The notes: generated by a model from the sequence alone, not told the origin. Positions 25,351-34,482 are shown, numbered from the stretch's first letter. The stretch: DNA of 64,000 nt from Anthoceros angustus (GCA_010909165.1 MU008154.1:1105478-1169477); one strand, 5' to 3'. Translations and numbers: made by a program.

Positions 25351-25537
25351 TTCGCTTGAAGCTTCTCTTGCTCGCCATGGCGTCCAGGCAGCAATGGGAG
25401 TGAGCGTCGGGAGGCAAAACCCACCGCAAGTGTCGTGGGATCGGGGAGGCACGTTGCAAGTCCTCGAGCGCACCCGGTGATGAGTCAAGACAAAATGTGG
25501 CGTCAAGGGCTTGGTGGGTGAGGATCGGTAGAGGTGG

Positions 25538-26269
25538 ATGAGAGGCCGATTATTGCGCCGTGCGGGAATGGTGTGTACGGACCCGCCCAACCCCGCCTCG
25601 ACTTGGACACGTCGCGGAGCTCCCATGGAGATTATGTGTGTCGCTTTCGGGGCGTGGCGTCCCATCACCGCAATATGGACACCAGCATGGGCGGTGGGTG
25701 ATTCAATTGGCGGCGAGCATGATGAGTGGTTTGAGCGAGACTTTTCCATTGTCGGTGGCAATCGGCGACTCGCCCACGGCCTCTCGGACATGGTCCGGCG
25801 TTGGATGTTCGCAATTGGTGGGTGGCATGTGCGATGCGCTTGGGCACTCGTATCTATCTTGCGTCTGCGAAGGCGTACATTGTCGACATACTGGAGGAAA
25901 TGCGGTCCATCACCCTCGCATTTATCAAGCATGGTGGAGGTGGGGACGCCTGACGCGTGTTTTCATTCCTATCTACTGGGGAGTAAGTTTGACGTTCTTT
26001 GTGTGGAAAGGGAGCCTGTGTTTGAGCCGAATCTGTCTGTACCAATGAGCCGTCCACCAACTGAGCCATCACTGCTTGTGGATATCAATATGCAGTTTGA
26101 TGATATTCGTGATACACAATTGGGCAGACAGGTTCGCGTGCGGACTGTGGGGCCGCCTTGGGACAAGCGTCGCATGGCAATGTGGACCGGGCCCGGGAGG
26201 GTGATGACAGATGTGCTTTTTTCCACAAGCCCCAAAACTGGCGAGCTATGGGTTGTGAAGAAGTCATAG
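25538..26269 (+). CDS. Unknown Trp-rich protein, 243 codons (copy 1)
   Basis: Plus-strand frame divergent from the transposase. It starts MRGRLLRRAGMVCTDPPNP and runs through WRPITAIWTPAWAVGDS, EHDEWFERDF, HGLSDMVRRWMFAIGGWHVR and, near the end, VGPPWDKRRMAMWTGPGR. The high Trp and Arg content and good length for this area suggest a real gene. Copy 2 has two 1-nt differences 28 nt apart that cancel, so the frame outside is kept. It probably continued into the next frame (26,297-26,584), which carries the FMYN/NEEG/GRKG motif set shared with 5,297-5,761. Family not recognised. The minus strand over the first part also has long frames (25,318-25,932). Confidence 0.45.
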   Translation: MRGRLLRRAGMVCTDPPNPASTWTRRGAPMEIMCVAFGAWRPITAIWTPAWAVGDSIGGEHDEWFERDFSIVGGNRRLAHGLSDMVRRWMFAIGGWHVRCAWALVSILRLRRRTLSTYWRKCGPSPSHLSSMVEVGTPDACFHSYLLGSKFDVLCVEREPVFEPNLSVPMSRPPTEPSLLVDINMQFDDIRDTQLGRQVRVRTVGPPWDKRRMAMWTGPGRVMTDVLFSTSPKTGELWVVKKS

Positions 26270-26296
26270 GATCACCTTTTCACTGTTGGACATGCT

Positions 26297-26584
26297 ATGC
26301 GTCTGCCGTTTATGTACAACGAGTATGAGCACCTGGTTTGCTACTCAACTCTTTGCTTCAATGAAGAAGGGGCTTCTCAAGTGGTGGCAGGTTGTGTCAA
26401 GATAGTGCGGGCTTGTCACTGCATCTGGGGCAGGAAAGGCTGGGCAATTGTTGCGGGCCAGTTGTTTGCTTTTAAGTTTGAACCGTGCACTCGTCCCTGT
26501 CGTGTCTTTGGGCGCTGGTGGAGATGGATTAGGGTGAATGCCGTCTTGTGTCTTCGATTACCATGCCTCCATGGTAGGGATTGA
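26297..26584 (+). pseudogene. Unknown fragment with FMYN/NEEG/GRKG motifs (copy 1)
   Basis: 95 open codons: FMYNEYEHL, FNEEGASQVVAGCVKIV, GRKGWAIVAGQLFAFKFEP and CRVFGRWWRWIRVN. It is a paralogue of the minus-strand piece at 5,297-5,446 of the same unit. It is probably the C-terminal continuation of 25,538-26,269 after a frame break near 26,270. The copy 2 counterpart (about 60,590-60,830) is further disrupted. Confidence 0.4.
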
Positions 26585-26884
26585 ATTGTTGAGGTGTGGC
26601 ATAGTAGTGGGGGATAAAAGTTTGCAGTGTTTTTGGTTTATGGAAAAGTGTGCTAGGCATTTTGACATGGATAGGGTGCTGGTTTCCAAATCGGCACAAA
26701 ATTGCATGGGTTTAGGTAGGACCTTCTACGATCAAGAGACATAGTAGGCCCTCCTCTAATTGGACCGTGCACAGATGGTCCGAACTTTGTCCGAGGTATG
26801 AACTTGTTATCCTTGGAAGTTTGAGCAAATGTATGAAATAGCGCGATGGGGTGAAAGCAGGCCAAAGCGGGCAACTATTGTGCA

Positions 26885-27319
26885 ATGGCCGTAAGCGGAC
26901 AAACCAGTCCATGGTTCAAATCGCAATGTGTATGCTTGCCCATTGGGTGTACGGCGATTGAAGACCGTCGATCCACCGACGCTACCCTAAAACACCAATT
27001 AGCCGACCCACCTCACCCATGGCGGAAAACTATTGTCAACGGACACCGTCCGATCCATGACTTAGATTCGGTAATATGGCGGAGGCGCATTCCACAAACT
27101 TGCGTAAGTGGCAAACGCTTGTTGACGCGATGCGAAAGTGGATGTCGTTCCTCGCGCGGGCACCGCCCTCTTTCCGTGTGTCAGCTCGAATCTGACGCCG
27201 AGGCTAACACGTCATTCCGGTGGCGTCATTTCCGATGCATTGCGATGGTATGTTGTGGCATAGGCGCTCCGGGGGTGGATGCCACAAGGCCGCAGGAGGA
27301 GGAGGCTGTGGGGAATTGA
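26885..27319 (+). CDS. Unknown protein, 144 codons (copy 1)
   Basis: Starts MAVSGQTSPWFKSQ, contains two short Cys-containing stretches and ends EEEAVGN. Copy 2 (61,167-61,544) is identical up to about codon 95, then leaves the frame because of a one-base difference in a C run. The minus strand is also open here (27,212-27,475). No domain seen; it may be chance. Confidence 0.25.
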   Translation: MAVSGQTSPWFKSQCVCLPIGCTAIEDRRSTDATLKHQLADPPHPWRKTIVNGHRPIHDLDSVIWRRRIPQTCVSGKRLLTRCESGCRSSRGHRPLSVCQLESDAEANTSFRWRHFRCIAMVCCGIGAPGVDATRPQEEEAVGN

Positions 27320-27479
27320 ATGGAGGGAGGTGGAGGGGCAAGGGAGAAATCTCGGAGGACTCCGATGGTAATAACATAACGAGGTTGCCTGTGGTTGCGA
27401 GATGGGATTGACAACAATGCTAATAGGCATGATGGGTTGGGGTTGCGGTGTTGAAGGCGTGGTGAGGCAGGCCATACCA

Positions 27480-28253
27480 AATCATCTATGATTCGGATGG
27501 CAATTTAAATCCGCTCGTGCATGGGCGCCGTCGAAGATTGAGTCGTTTGGGGAGGCGCAAGCTGCGGCGAGGCGGCCACGCCAGGCGAGTTGGCCGAGCT
27601 CATTGTGGAGCCGGAGGCCGGGTTTGTGGGCGGAAAGAAGAGGGTCGCCCGCCGGCGGCAAACCTAAGCCCGGATGCAAGTCGGCGGGGGAAGATGGAGG
27701 GGAGGCGGGAGGCTCGTGCTCCGGCCCGAGGAGCAGTCTGAGCACCCGGCAAACGGGCGAGCACATCCCAAAGGCGGCCTTGGAGCCTGCGCCCGAGTTT
27801 CATCATGGCGACCACTCGATCATCGTTGATTGCTGATGCGACCATGAGTGGCGCCGTAACGCCTGGAGGTCGTGGACAAGGTGCGACCTTAGGTTGCTGC
27901 TGCCCGAGGTGGAGGGCATGTTGGAGAGGATGCCCCAAGTGCCCCTAACATGCAGTGCACGCGTGGGCAGTGCAGTGCGTTCATGGATATCATGAGCGAG
28001 CCTTGACAGGCTGCAATGGGTGAAGGGCTGCGAGACCACCTCCCCTCCTCGTGCCCACCTCTCCCTTTCCCCGCACCTTTCCATTTCATGCGGGGATGCC
28101 TGCTCCACACCTCCAATTCCACAATAGCGCGGTAGCGCTCATACTGCCTTGGCCGTGCAGTGCCTCTTCCTGTGTGCTCCTCCCTCAGTGCGCGAGGCGC
28201 TCCAGGCGGAGGGCCTGGGGGCACAAGAGGATGGACTCTCGACTCTTTCCAGT
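27480..28253. other. GC-rich stretch before the minisatellite (copy 1)
   Basis: Near-identical to 61,760-62,550. Overlapping frames on both strands (27,600-27,938 minus; 27,517-27,741 plus) reflect composition. A 12-nt insertion in copy 2 near 61,952 is the largest difference. No gene called. Confidence 0.35.
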
Positions 28254-28415
28254 GAGCGGAGAAGGTTGTAGGATTTTTGGTAGGTAGGTGTTTTGAGCGG
28301 AGAAGGTTGTAGGATTTTTGGTAGGTAGGTGTTTTGGCGGAGAAGGTTGTAGGATTTTTGGTAGGTAGGTGTTTTGGAGGAGAAGGTTGTAGGATTTTTG
28401 GTAGGTAGGTGTTTT
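28254..28415. repeat. 41-bp minisatellite, 4 units (copy 1)
   Basis: Four head-to-tail units of 40-41 bp: GAGCGGAGAAGGTTGTAGG followed by ATTTTTGGTAGGTAGGTGTTTT. Units 3 and 4 have GGCGG and GGAGG at the start. The minus strand reads as a repeated peptide (TYQKSYNLL) only because of the repeat. Confidence 0.95.
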
Positions 28416-29079
28416 GCGAACTTGAACATGTGCTTTTGTGGCTGCAATTGTGCAAGCTTGAGTGATTGCGCACAAGTGTTGGCTTTTCGGTTTGTTTTGT
28501 TGCTTCAAGGTTGTGTTCCACGGCGTTCTAGAGATTCAGATCCTAATGACACAAGTAGATCGATTCACCGTCATTGTGACACCTAAATCGTTGCACTTGA
28601 GAATCTATCCTTTCTCGAGGCGTGAATCTTGCATCACAAGAGGGGTTCCTTCCTTTGAGCCATGAGGGGTCATCGGCGAAATCCTTATCATGTTGCCCAA
28701 GCAAGACCCTTGCACAATGTGAGTCCGCCACGGCGCAAAACGAGAAACAAAGGTGCAGCAGACTAACAACCCGCATGAATACCGGTGTCACTTGAAGATG
28801 TTGTGTGTGGTCAATTTCCTTCATTTGCCGAGGTTGTATGAGCATCCCATTGCGAAATCCTTCTCAATTTGCACGCAAAGCAAGGCACTTGCATTCGATC
28901 GATCTTGGCTGACTCAACAAAAAGTGAAGCAAAGGTGCAACACGCACGCGCTTTGTCCATCACCTAATATGCTAAGTCTCGGAAAAAGCGTTAGAGTTCG
29001 TCCTCACATGTCCGTCTCCTAAGACACGCGTCGCTCACTCTGCGATGCGACATGAGGAAGAGGGTGTTGGATGCTCACA

Positions 29080-29440
29080 GTATGTGTGCCCGTGGATGCG
29101 ATGCAAATTCACGATCATCTTGTGGTGCAGGCATCCCATACATCCAGCGCAAGCACAACAAAGCATGTTAATCTGAACCACTGAAGCGTAGGGTGCTCCC
29201 CATCCTCTCCTTCCTGCATATAGTAGAAAGCAACATGTGAGCGGAGGTCGGTTTCTCAACCCTCCACCCGTGCCGTGGATGCGGATGCGATACATCTCTT
29301 GATGCGAAAGGTGTCATACATCCAACTACAAGCATAACACAAGCATGTTAGTACTCAAGCACCAAACGTGGGACTACTCCCACATCCTCCTTCACTGCAT
29401 ATATAGTGAAAGCAACATGTGTAAGCGGAGGATTTGCGTC
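29080..29440 (+). repeat. About 180-bp tandem repeat with TATA-like boxes (copy 1)
   Basis: Two units, each with CATACATCCA, GCATGTTA, CTGCATATA-type boxes (about 29,215 and 29,395) and GAAAGCAACATGTG. They abut the right terminal repeat. In copy 2 the period is about 216 bp and the units are more alike. Confidence 0.7.
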
Positions 29441-29450
29441 AGTTCTCGTG

Positions 29451-29756
29451 ACGGGCCATACTCAACAAAAGTTCACCTGTGTGTATGTGTTGCCCGCCAT
29501 GTTTGTGTGTATGTAGACCCGATGGAAACCCTAACACCGTCATCAAAAAAAGGTCATATGACACCATCCCAACACCGGGCCGATGAGCGTGTGATAGAAT
29601 GTTTTTCCAGCGTCTGAACCCGTGAAGCTGATGTGGCACGTATTATACGTGTATTATACGTGAGTATCAAAAGATTCCGTGGCATATCCTCGTGGCGTAC
29701 ACCCGAAAAAGAAAGTCACACACACACTCCCGTGTGACCAGATCGGTATTCCATAC
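29451..29756 (-). repeat. Right terminal inverted repeat, copy 1
   Basis: On the minus strand it reads GTATGGAATACCGATCTGG, then a GTGTGTGTGACTTTC box, two TATAATAC-type repeats, GTGCCACATCAGCTTC and TAGGGTTTC, ending in GTATGGCCCGT. All of these occur in the same order in the left repeats at 391-693 and 34,888-35,194; identity is roughly three quarters with small indels. Confidence 0.8.
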
Positions 29757-29797
29757 GAGATCGGTATTCCATAGACCAGATCGTCGGTATTCTATAC
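29757..29797 (-). repeat. Extra terminal-motif copies at the right end
   Basis: Outside the right terminal repeat the motif CGGTATTCYATA(C/G) occurs twice more, ending at about 29,774 and 29,797. Together with the repeat proper this makes three nested copies of the same terminal sequence. The outermost is followed by TTAT, the same four bases that precede the left end. Confidence 0.6.
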
Positions 29798-29801
29798 TTA
29801 T

Positions 29802-30859
29802 GGGGCTACACTCCACATTTATTCGGGCAAATTTTGTAGCTGGACTCCATTGACATCTATACGAGGAAACGGTTACAACATTATGGCAGACCGTTTCGGT
29901 ACCAATAGCTCTTGCGGTCCCCGGCAGAAGGAAGCCTTGCTTGCAACACCTGGTCGAAGGCCGCTTCATGAAATCTGGAAAGTGCATTCTCGCCGACATG
30001 CGTATTCCTGCAGATCTCTTGCTGCCGCAGCGACCTGCGCGATCAGCTTCTCGGGGGTGCTCTGCATCCTTCATTTCAATGTACGTGAAGTTCAGAATGG
30101 CTCCAAATTTTGCAAAGAGGAAGCGATTGGAAGGTAGCCTTCCTGGTTTCACTGTTGTAGTAACCAGCAGTCACTTGCTGCGTGGGAGGCCCCAGACGTC
30201 TTTTCCGACACTGCTTGCTCGAGTATTCAGGCTTTCCAGCATATACTGCACAGAAATGGTAGAGCAGTGATGTAAACGCGTGATTCAAAGCTGCGACAGT
30301 TACAAGCAACTGACAAACTTCGGCATACACTGACCTTGTTGTCCAAGATACCAGAAGCTCCCACTCCAACTCACTACGATGACATCGCCAATCAGCTCTC
30401 ACTGGTATGAGCGTTAAATGCACTCACTCATATGTTAGGGATGCTGCTCTTACCCGCGCAGGGCCGTATTCTCAGGGCCAGTGGAGACTGCTCCTGAGAC
30501 AGGGCTGATCAATTCGAGCTCTGTCGCTGTTACCAGTTCTGAGAGATTTGCCTCAGGAGCCTGTGGCCCAGAAATTTGTGGAGCCTGCAAGGAAATTTGG
30601 TAGAGGAACCTGTGGCACACAGCACAAAGTGAGGATGTAGTGGGCATCTTGTAGAGCAGGAGATCTGCTGTGAATACTGTTTAGGAGCGGGTTTTACCGC
30701 CAGTAGCGTAGTCGCGGGTAGGTAGCTAGCAATTTTGTATATCCATTCTTTCGCACTGATGGTTGTAATATTTACATTGGCAGTCTCGGTGGAGATGGGA
30801 GTGAGCGCATTGCCTGTTCCAGAAGCAAAATATGTTCAGAGTCTAGTCGAAGATGATAA
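29802..30859 (-). other. Sequence downstream of the RBR gene, exon-like pieces unresolved
   Basis: Non-repeat DNA. On the minus strand there are coding-like pieces: YAGKPEYSSKQCRKRRLGP (about 30,185-30,240) and MQSTPEKLIAQVAAAARDL (about 30,010-30,070), with AG/GT dinucleotides around them. They could be exons of a second gene or 3' UTR of the RBR transcript. No domain recognised. Confidence 0.35.
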
Positions 30860-32647
30860 TTAACTGCTGTGTTCCATCTCGACAGTTGCAGGTATACACG
30901 AGCTTGCTGCTTTAGGTTGAGCCCGTGAGATAGTTGTCACAGTGTGTGAAGAATCTACCCACTCCTTTCCACATAGATAGCAAAAATCAGCACCACACCT
31001 GGATCAGATTTTTGGGTTAGATTCCACTCGAGACAATAGCAACCTACAGTAAACGCCGAGGGATACGTGGTGTGCGTCTTACCTGCAACTCATGTGGAAA
31101 CAACCATCAACGCGCTCTACCATGCGCTGGCACTTGAAGCAGCGTTGCCACTTTCTCTGGTTGGCAAGAATGTCCAACCTCATATCCTCCATGGTCGTCT
31201 CTCCTGATGCCAAATCTCGAAATTCCTGGCAAGTCAGGTCTGCATGCCAGGGGACCTGATTCAGAAATGCAAAAGGGTCAGAGGACGATCAGTTCAACAA
31301 TAAATACTCCAGCAGGGCCATTGTGAACAGACCTACCTGACACTCAAGGCAAAAGAGTCTGTGACAGGTGGAACATTCAACAGCTCCAATAGATGTACTG
31401 TGAGGATGAGACAGAAGTGCATGACATGGTGGAAGAATCAAACACTGGTTTGAGACACAAGGCGGAACAGTCCTTAAAGGGCAGTAGCTTCGCTCCTCTC
31501 CTGGAATGGCTTCTTCAACTTGCCGGAGACAGAAGACTTGGAATGAACCTGCATCGAGCAGGTGGCTGCACTCATAACTGGTCAGAGCCTCCCGGCACTT
31601 GGGCTCAGGACACGAAATCGTCACTACGCCCGACTTTGCTTGTGCCTCGGCATACTGGTGGAGACAGTCAGTGCAGAAGTCGTGTCCACATCTGTGGAGC
31701 TTGAGAAATGTGTCTGGGCGGACTACTTTGAACTCCAAACAGATGCTGCAACGTTCCATATCCTCGATAAGGCAGCTTGGACTGGGAACCTCTGAAGCCA
31801 TATACATGTACAACAGTTAGTAGTGCATTGCAGCACATAAAAGACATACATGCTCGCATCATTCCACATTTACCTGCAGCACGGGGCGCCTGCTCCTCCA
31901 ACTTAAGTTCAGCAGGCCAGAATGAAGGGCCTGCAACGTATCTGTGATCCTCAAAGAAAACCTTAGACAGCACCATGGGCTCCCACACGGAGTTCGCAAC
32001 GACGAATTCCGTCCCTCGCCTTCTACGCTGGCTCCGAACGAAATCCTCCCCAGCATCTTGCAGATGCTCAGCGAAACGCCGTTTCAAGCGTTCCGTCAAA
32101 CTCCCATGTCCCCATTGCCTAAATACGGGTCCGACAGTTCCTCCCCACTGGCCCCTCCTGCTCGGGGACAGACGCCAGCCTCAGGCGAACTCAGCGTCGT
32201 GCTCAACAATTTCGTCGATTTCCAAGAACCGTGACTGCTCTTGAGCGGCAAAGCTGCTGTCATCCAATTCCTGGTTAAGCGTCTCCACCTCGCGCGTCTG
32301 CTCCAGGAGAACAACGTGCCTGTCTGCAGGCGCATCCCGGCTCCTCCGCAGCATTCAATTTGGGATACAAACCAAGAAAAGCGATTGCAAACTGGAGGCA
32401 GAACAGGAAGGCTGCTCCTTTTCTTTTCTTACCCTCCGAGAGCAGTCCAGGCTGCGCGCTATCTTCACTGGCCGCGAGCATCAACGGCCCGTCCGCAATA
32501 CATGGCCGAGATCCTCACCGCCTCTTCCAGCTGCAGGAGGTAGGCAAACTCCAAATCCGAGACTTCCTGCAGGACACGAGACATTTCCTTTGCTTGCAAT
32601 TTCATCAGCTCTAAATCGTCGTCTCCATTACGCTCCATGATCGCCAT
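30860..32647 (-). CDS. RBR-type (RING1-IBR-RING2) E3 ubiquitin ligase gene
   Basis: Five exons read on the minus strand: 32,647-32,433, 32,323-31,874, 31,791-31,337, 31,255-31,083 and 30,998-30,860 (TAA). Introns of 81-109 nt all have GT-AG ends and matching phases. The N-terminal part is acidic and coiled-coil-like (LQLEEAVRIS; LLEQTREVETLNQEL). RING1: CSIC, CGHDFCTDC and CPEPKC. The IBR begins YCPL and ends CSTCHRLFCLEC, then H and C of PWHADLTC. RING2: CFKCQRMVERVDGCFHMSC, then CGADFCYLCG across the last junction; the usual catalytic Cys position is present (the C of GCFHMSC/RCG). RBR ligases take ubiquitin from an E2 onto a RING2 cysteine and pass it to a substrate. Frame breaks near 32,485, 32,180, 32,105, 31,475 and 31,400 lie beside short homopolymers. 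Start at MAIMERNGDDD is chosen because the frame upstream has no RBR character. Confidence 0.75.
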
Positions 32648-33058
32648 CCCCTCCAAGCACCAATCTCGAGCGTAAATTTCAGCTGGCCGGATGTGAGTCC
32701 CCCTCGTGATCTCTCTTTCATTCCGTCTGACAAACGATAACATACAAGTTAGGGCCACCTCCACCGGCTCACAACGTCTCAACGTCTCATGTTTATGGTA
32801 AAGTTCTGTTTAACGCCATCTTTTGATGCTGTGCGCTTGTGACTTCTCTATCTTGGACTTCGAGCTCCTTGGGCAACGACAAATCAATTCCTACAGTTTG
32901 GATTTCTCATCTTCAGGATCATGTTTTGTTTATCTACAAACACCGGATTCCCCTACTTCTAGTAGTTCATCAGGCCAAGCTCAATACATTACAGCGTACT
33001 TTTGTGGGTAGCATATGATTCTAGGCTCCCTCCACCTGATGCATGTTCTTCACGAAGG
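32648..33058. other. Upstream region of the RBR gene
   Basis: No gene. The minus-strand frame stays open for 135 nt above the proposed start, so an upstream start at 32,782 is possible. Presumably 5' UTR and promoter. Confidence 0.4.
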
Positions 33059-33063
33059 ACACG

Positions 33064-33170
33064 AAGATGTTCAATTCTCAGGTTCATATAAATCCTCACA
33101 CATGCGTATGAGCAACACAAAGATGTCAATTCTCAGGTTTATATAAATCCTCACACATGCGTATGAGCAT
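33064..33170. repeat. 54-bp tandem duplication
   Basis: Two units, 33,064-33,118 and 33,119-33,170, sharing TCAATTCTCAGGTT, ATATAAATCCTCACACATGC and GTATGAGCA, differing by three small changes. It lies directly beside the MITE-like element at 33,173. Confidence 0.85.
33138..33150 (-). promoter_or_regulatory. Possible TATA box of the RBR gene
   Basis: On the minus strand it reads GGATTTATATAAACC about 490 bp above the proposed start codon. The first unit of the tandem duplication has the weaker TTTATATGAACC. A transcription start here would give a long leader; not testable from sequence alone. Confidence 0.25.
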
Positions 33171-33172
33171 AT

Positions 33173-33428
33173 GTATGGAATACTGAAGTCGTCATGGGGT
33201 GGCTTGTGTATGAGAAAAATTTTTTCTCCAGTATTCTACACTTAGATGCCTCGGCATCTTCAAGATTCCTTCGTCTTATACGGGCCACATCATTGCATGA
33301 CGGGCCGTATGTAGCAGAAAACTTTAGTCTCACAACTTGGGCTCGGGTGTTTGCATGTTGTCATCCAGGTTTTTTCTTGGTGTTTATGGTTTTTCTTACA
33401 CACAGACACATGATACCGTTCCATACAC
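33173..33428. mobile_element. 256-bp MITE-like element with GTATGGAA ends
   Basis: Starts GTATGGAATAC and ends TTCCATAC. Just inside, TGTGTATGAGAAAAA on the left pairs with GTGTGTAAGAAAAA in the reverse complement of the right end. Its left half matches 35,992-36,100 and 1,503-1,610 (GTATTCTACA, then AGATGC, CGCATCTTCAAGATTCCTTC-type sequence). It therefore shares its ends with the giant element and could be a small non-autonomous relative. No target-site duplication is obvious. Confidence 0.6.
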
Positions 33429-34086
33429 CGTTTATGAATTTAATCTCTTTCAGATACAATACTAGATCCTGATAGCTTGTGTATTATAAATTAATTCTAT
33501 ATCATCCAAGCAAGAAATGAAAGGCAAAGGAGGATCATTTTAGGGTTTAGGCCAATGAGGCTCCACCAGCACCTGGATAAAGGATAGCGGGTTGGGCGTT
33601 CTGTAACGTTCTCACCAAGATCATGAAACACAACCCACACTTTGTAGCGCCAATGCTCTCTTGAAGGTGAGCGTAATGACAATGTGGATAAGCGAGATCT
33701 TCCACAAAGAAGGCAAGAAGGCGAGATGATAGGCAAGATAGGTTAGACCACTAGAACATCCATGGCCCGGCAACAAAGAAAAAAGTGAGGTAAGGACTGC
33801 ATCTAGCACAGTCGTCAGAACCACCTTTCAAACCAAGCTGAAAAATTTGGTGGGCCATCAAAGTTTTCTTTTTGATGATGAAGTGGAAATAGAAATTACC
33901 ACATGCTTGTACTTCCTTTGTGAGGCGATGGATACTGTTGTCGGAAGAAAGTATCCACACGGGATAGAGGAAGATCTACCTCATTCTTGTAGGTGTGGTA
34001 AGCTTTAGCATAAGCCTTGATAAATGTACCTCAAAAATTCCTTGCCCATGACCCAATGAGTCTCGATAGCAAGGGGAATGCTTTCT
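33429..34086. other. Stretch with open minus-strand pieces, no gene called
   Basis: Short minus-strand frames (33,497-33,736; 33,621-33,824; 33,751-33,960) read hydrophobic, protein-like sequence in turn, such as SSGLTYLAYHLAFLPSLWKI. They may be the broken continuation of the frame at 34,087-34,482. No domain recognised. Confidence 0.3.
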
Positions 34087-34482
34087 TCATAGGGCTTTAC
34101 TTGTGAACTTTGGCCGTTGCGTATCCCTCCACCACCTAACCCGGAGGATTGATGCTGACGTGCTTGCATACTGTGTCCCGATTAGGGTTTGTTTCAACCA
34201 CATTGCAACAAAGATATGTTGCCCTTGGGTCAAAAATATGTAAGCTCTAAGAGAAATACCGTTGGGCAAAATATATGGGCGCTCCCTGTAAGGAACGAAT
34301 CCACGCTCCCTGGTCATCGAGAACCTGACACCTCGGATGGCATAGTGTGTTTCAATGCATTGCCCACCAATTGCATATTGAGCTAGATGGGGTCCTAGAG
34401 TTGTCAAGGGGGCCCCAAAGTTGCAGGTCGTGAAAGAACAGGCCAGAGGTTGGGTCATGCCTAGGCGAAACCTATCACACAT
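34087..34482 (-). CDS. Unknown protein, 131 codons
   Basis: Intact minus-strand frame: MCDRFRLGMTQPLACSFTTC, a central RERPYILPNGISLRAYIFL stretch, WLKQTLIGTQYAS and a Lys/Arg-rich end. Composition is protein-like. Further open minus-strand pieces follow to about 33,500, so it may be the first part of a longer broken gene. It ends 9 bp before the left limit of the visible repeat copy 2. No family recognised. Confidence 0.35.
   Translation of the reverse strand: MCDRFRLGMTQPLACSFTTCNFGAPLTTLGPHLAQYAIGGQCIETHYAIRGVRFSMTRERGFVPYRERPYILPNGISLRAYIFLTQGQHIFVAMWLKQTLIGTQYASTSASILRVRWWRDTQRPKFTSKAL

Larger units (their letters stand above)
1..29603. repeat. Macro-repeat, copy 1 (period about 34.4 kb)
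   Basis: This stretch matches 34,491-64,000 in the same orientation and order over its whole length. Anchors: base 1 matches 34,491; 391 matches 34,888; 10,962 matches 45,291; 20,177 matches 54,477; 24,157 matches 58,467; 28,254 matches 62,551. The match starts at the first base of the window, so its true left limit is not visible. It also covers 390 bp outside the terminal repeat of the giant element, which argues that flank and element were copied together rather than that the element transposed twice. Confidence 0.95.
391..29797. mobile_element. Giant TIR-bounded element, copy 1 (about 29.4 kb)
   Basis: The left terminal repeat (391-693) and the reverse complement of 29,451-29,756 match over about 305 bp, starting GTATGGAATACC and ending at GTATGGCCCGT. 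The four bases TTAT lie directly outside the left end (387-390) and directly outside the outermost terminal-like motif on the right (29,798-29,801), which may be a target-site duplication. Inside are a broken tnp2-type transposase, two or three unknown reading-frame clusters and many short repeats. The ends are not CACTA-like, so the internal tnp2 relic may be a passenger rather than the mobilising enzyme. The size and inverted ends are seen directly; mobility is inferred. Confidence 0.7.

Noticed and set aside
26604-26620. TAGTAGTG as the missing right CACTA end
   Set aside because: The bases inside it do not match the reverse complement of the left end (no TTATTACGG), so it is likely chance.
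28254-28415. CRISPR array
   Set aside because: The 41-bp units have no unique spacers, and the context is eukaryotic.
28139-28521. Repeated peptide (TYQKSYNLL) frames on the minus strand
   Set aside because: They are translations of the 41-bp minisatellite; 41 is not a multiple of three, so the peptide repeats only by cycling frames.
391-29797. Integrated giant virus or Polinton-like element
   Set aside because: No DNA polymerase, capsid, packaging ATPase or retroviral-type integrase motif was recognised; the only identifiable enzyme is a plant tnp2 transposase.
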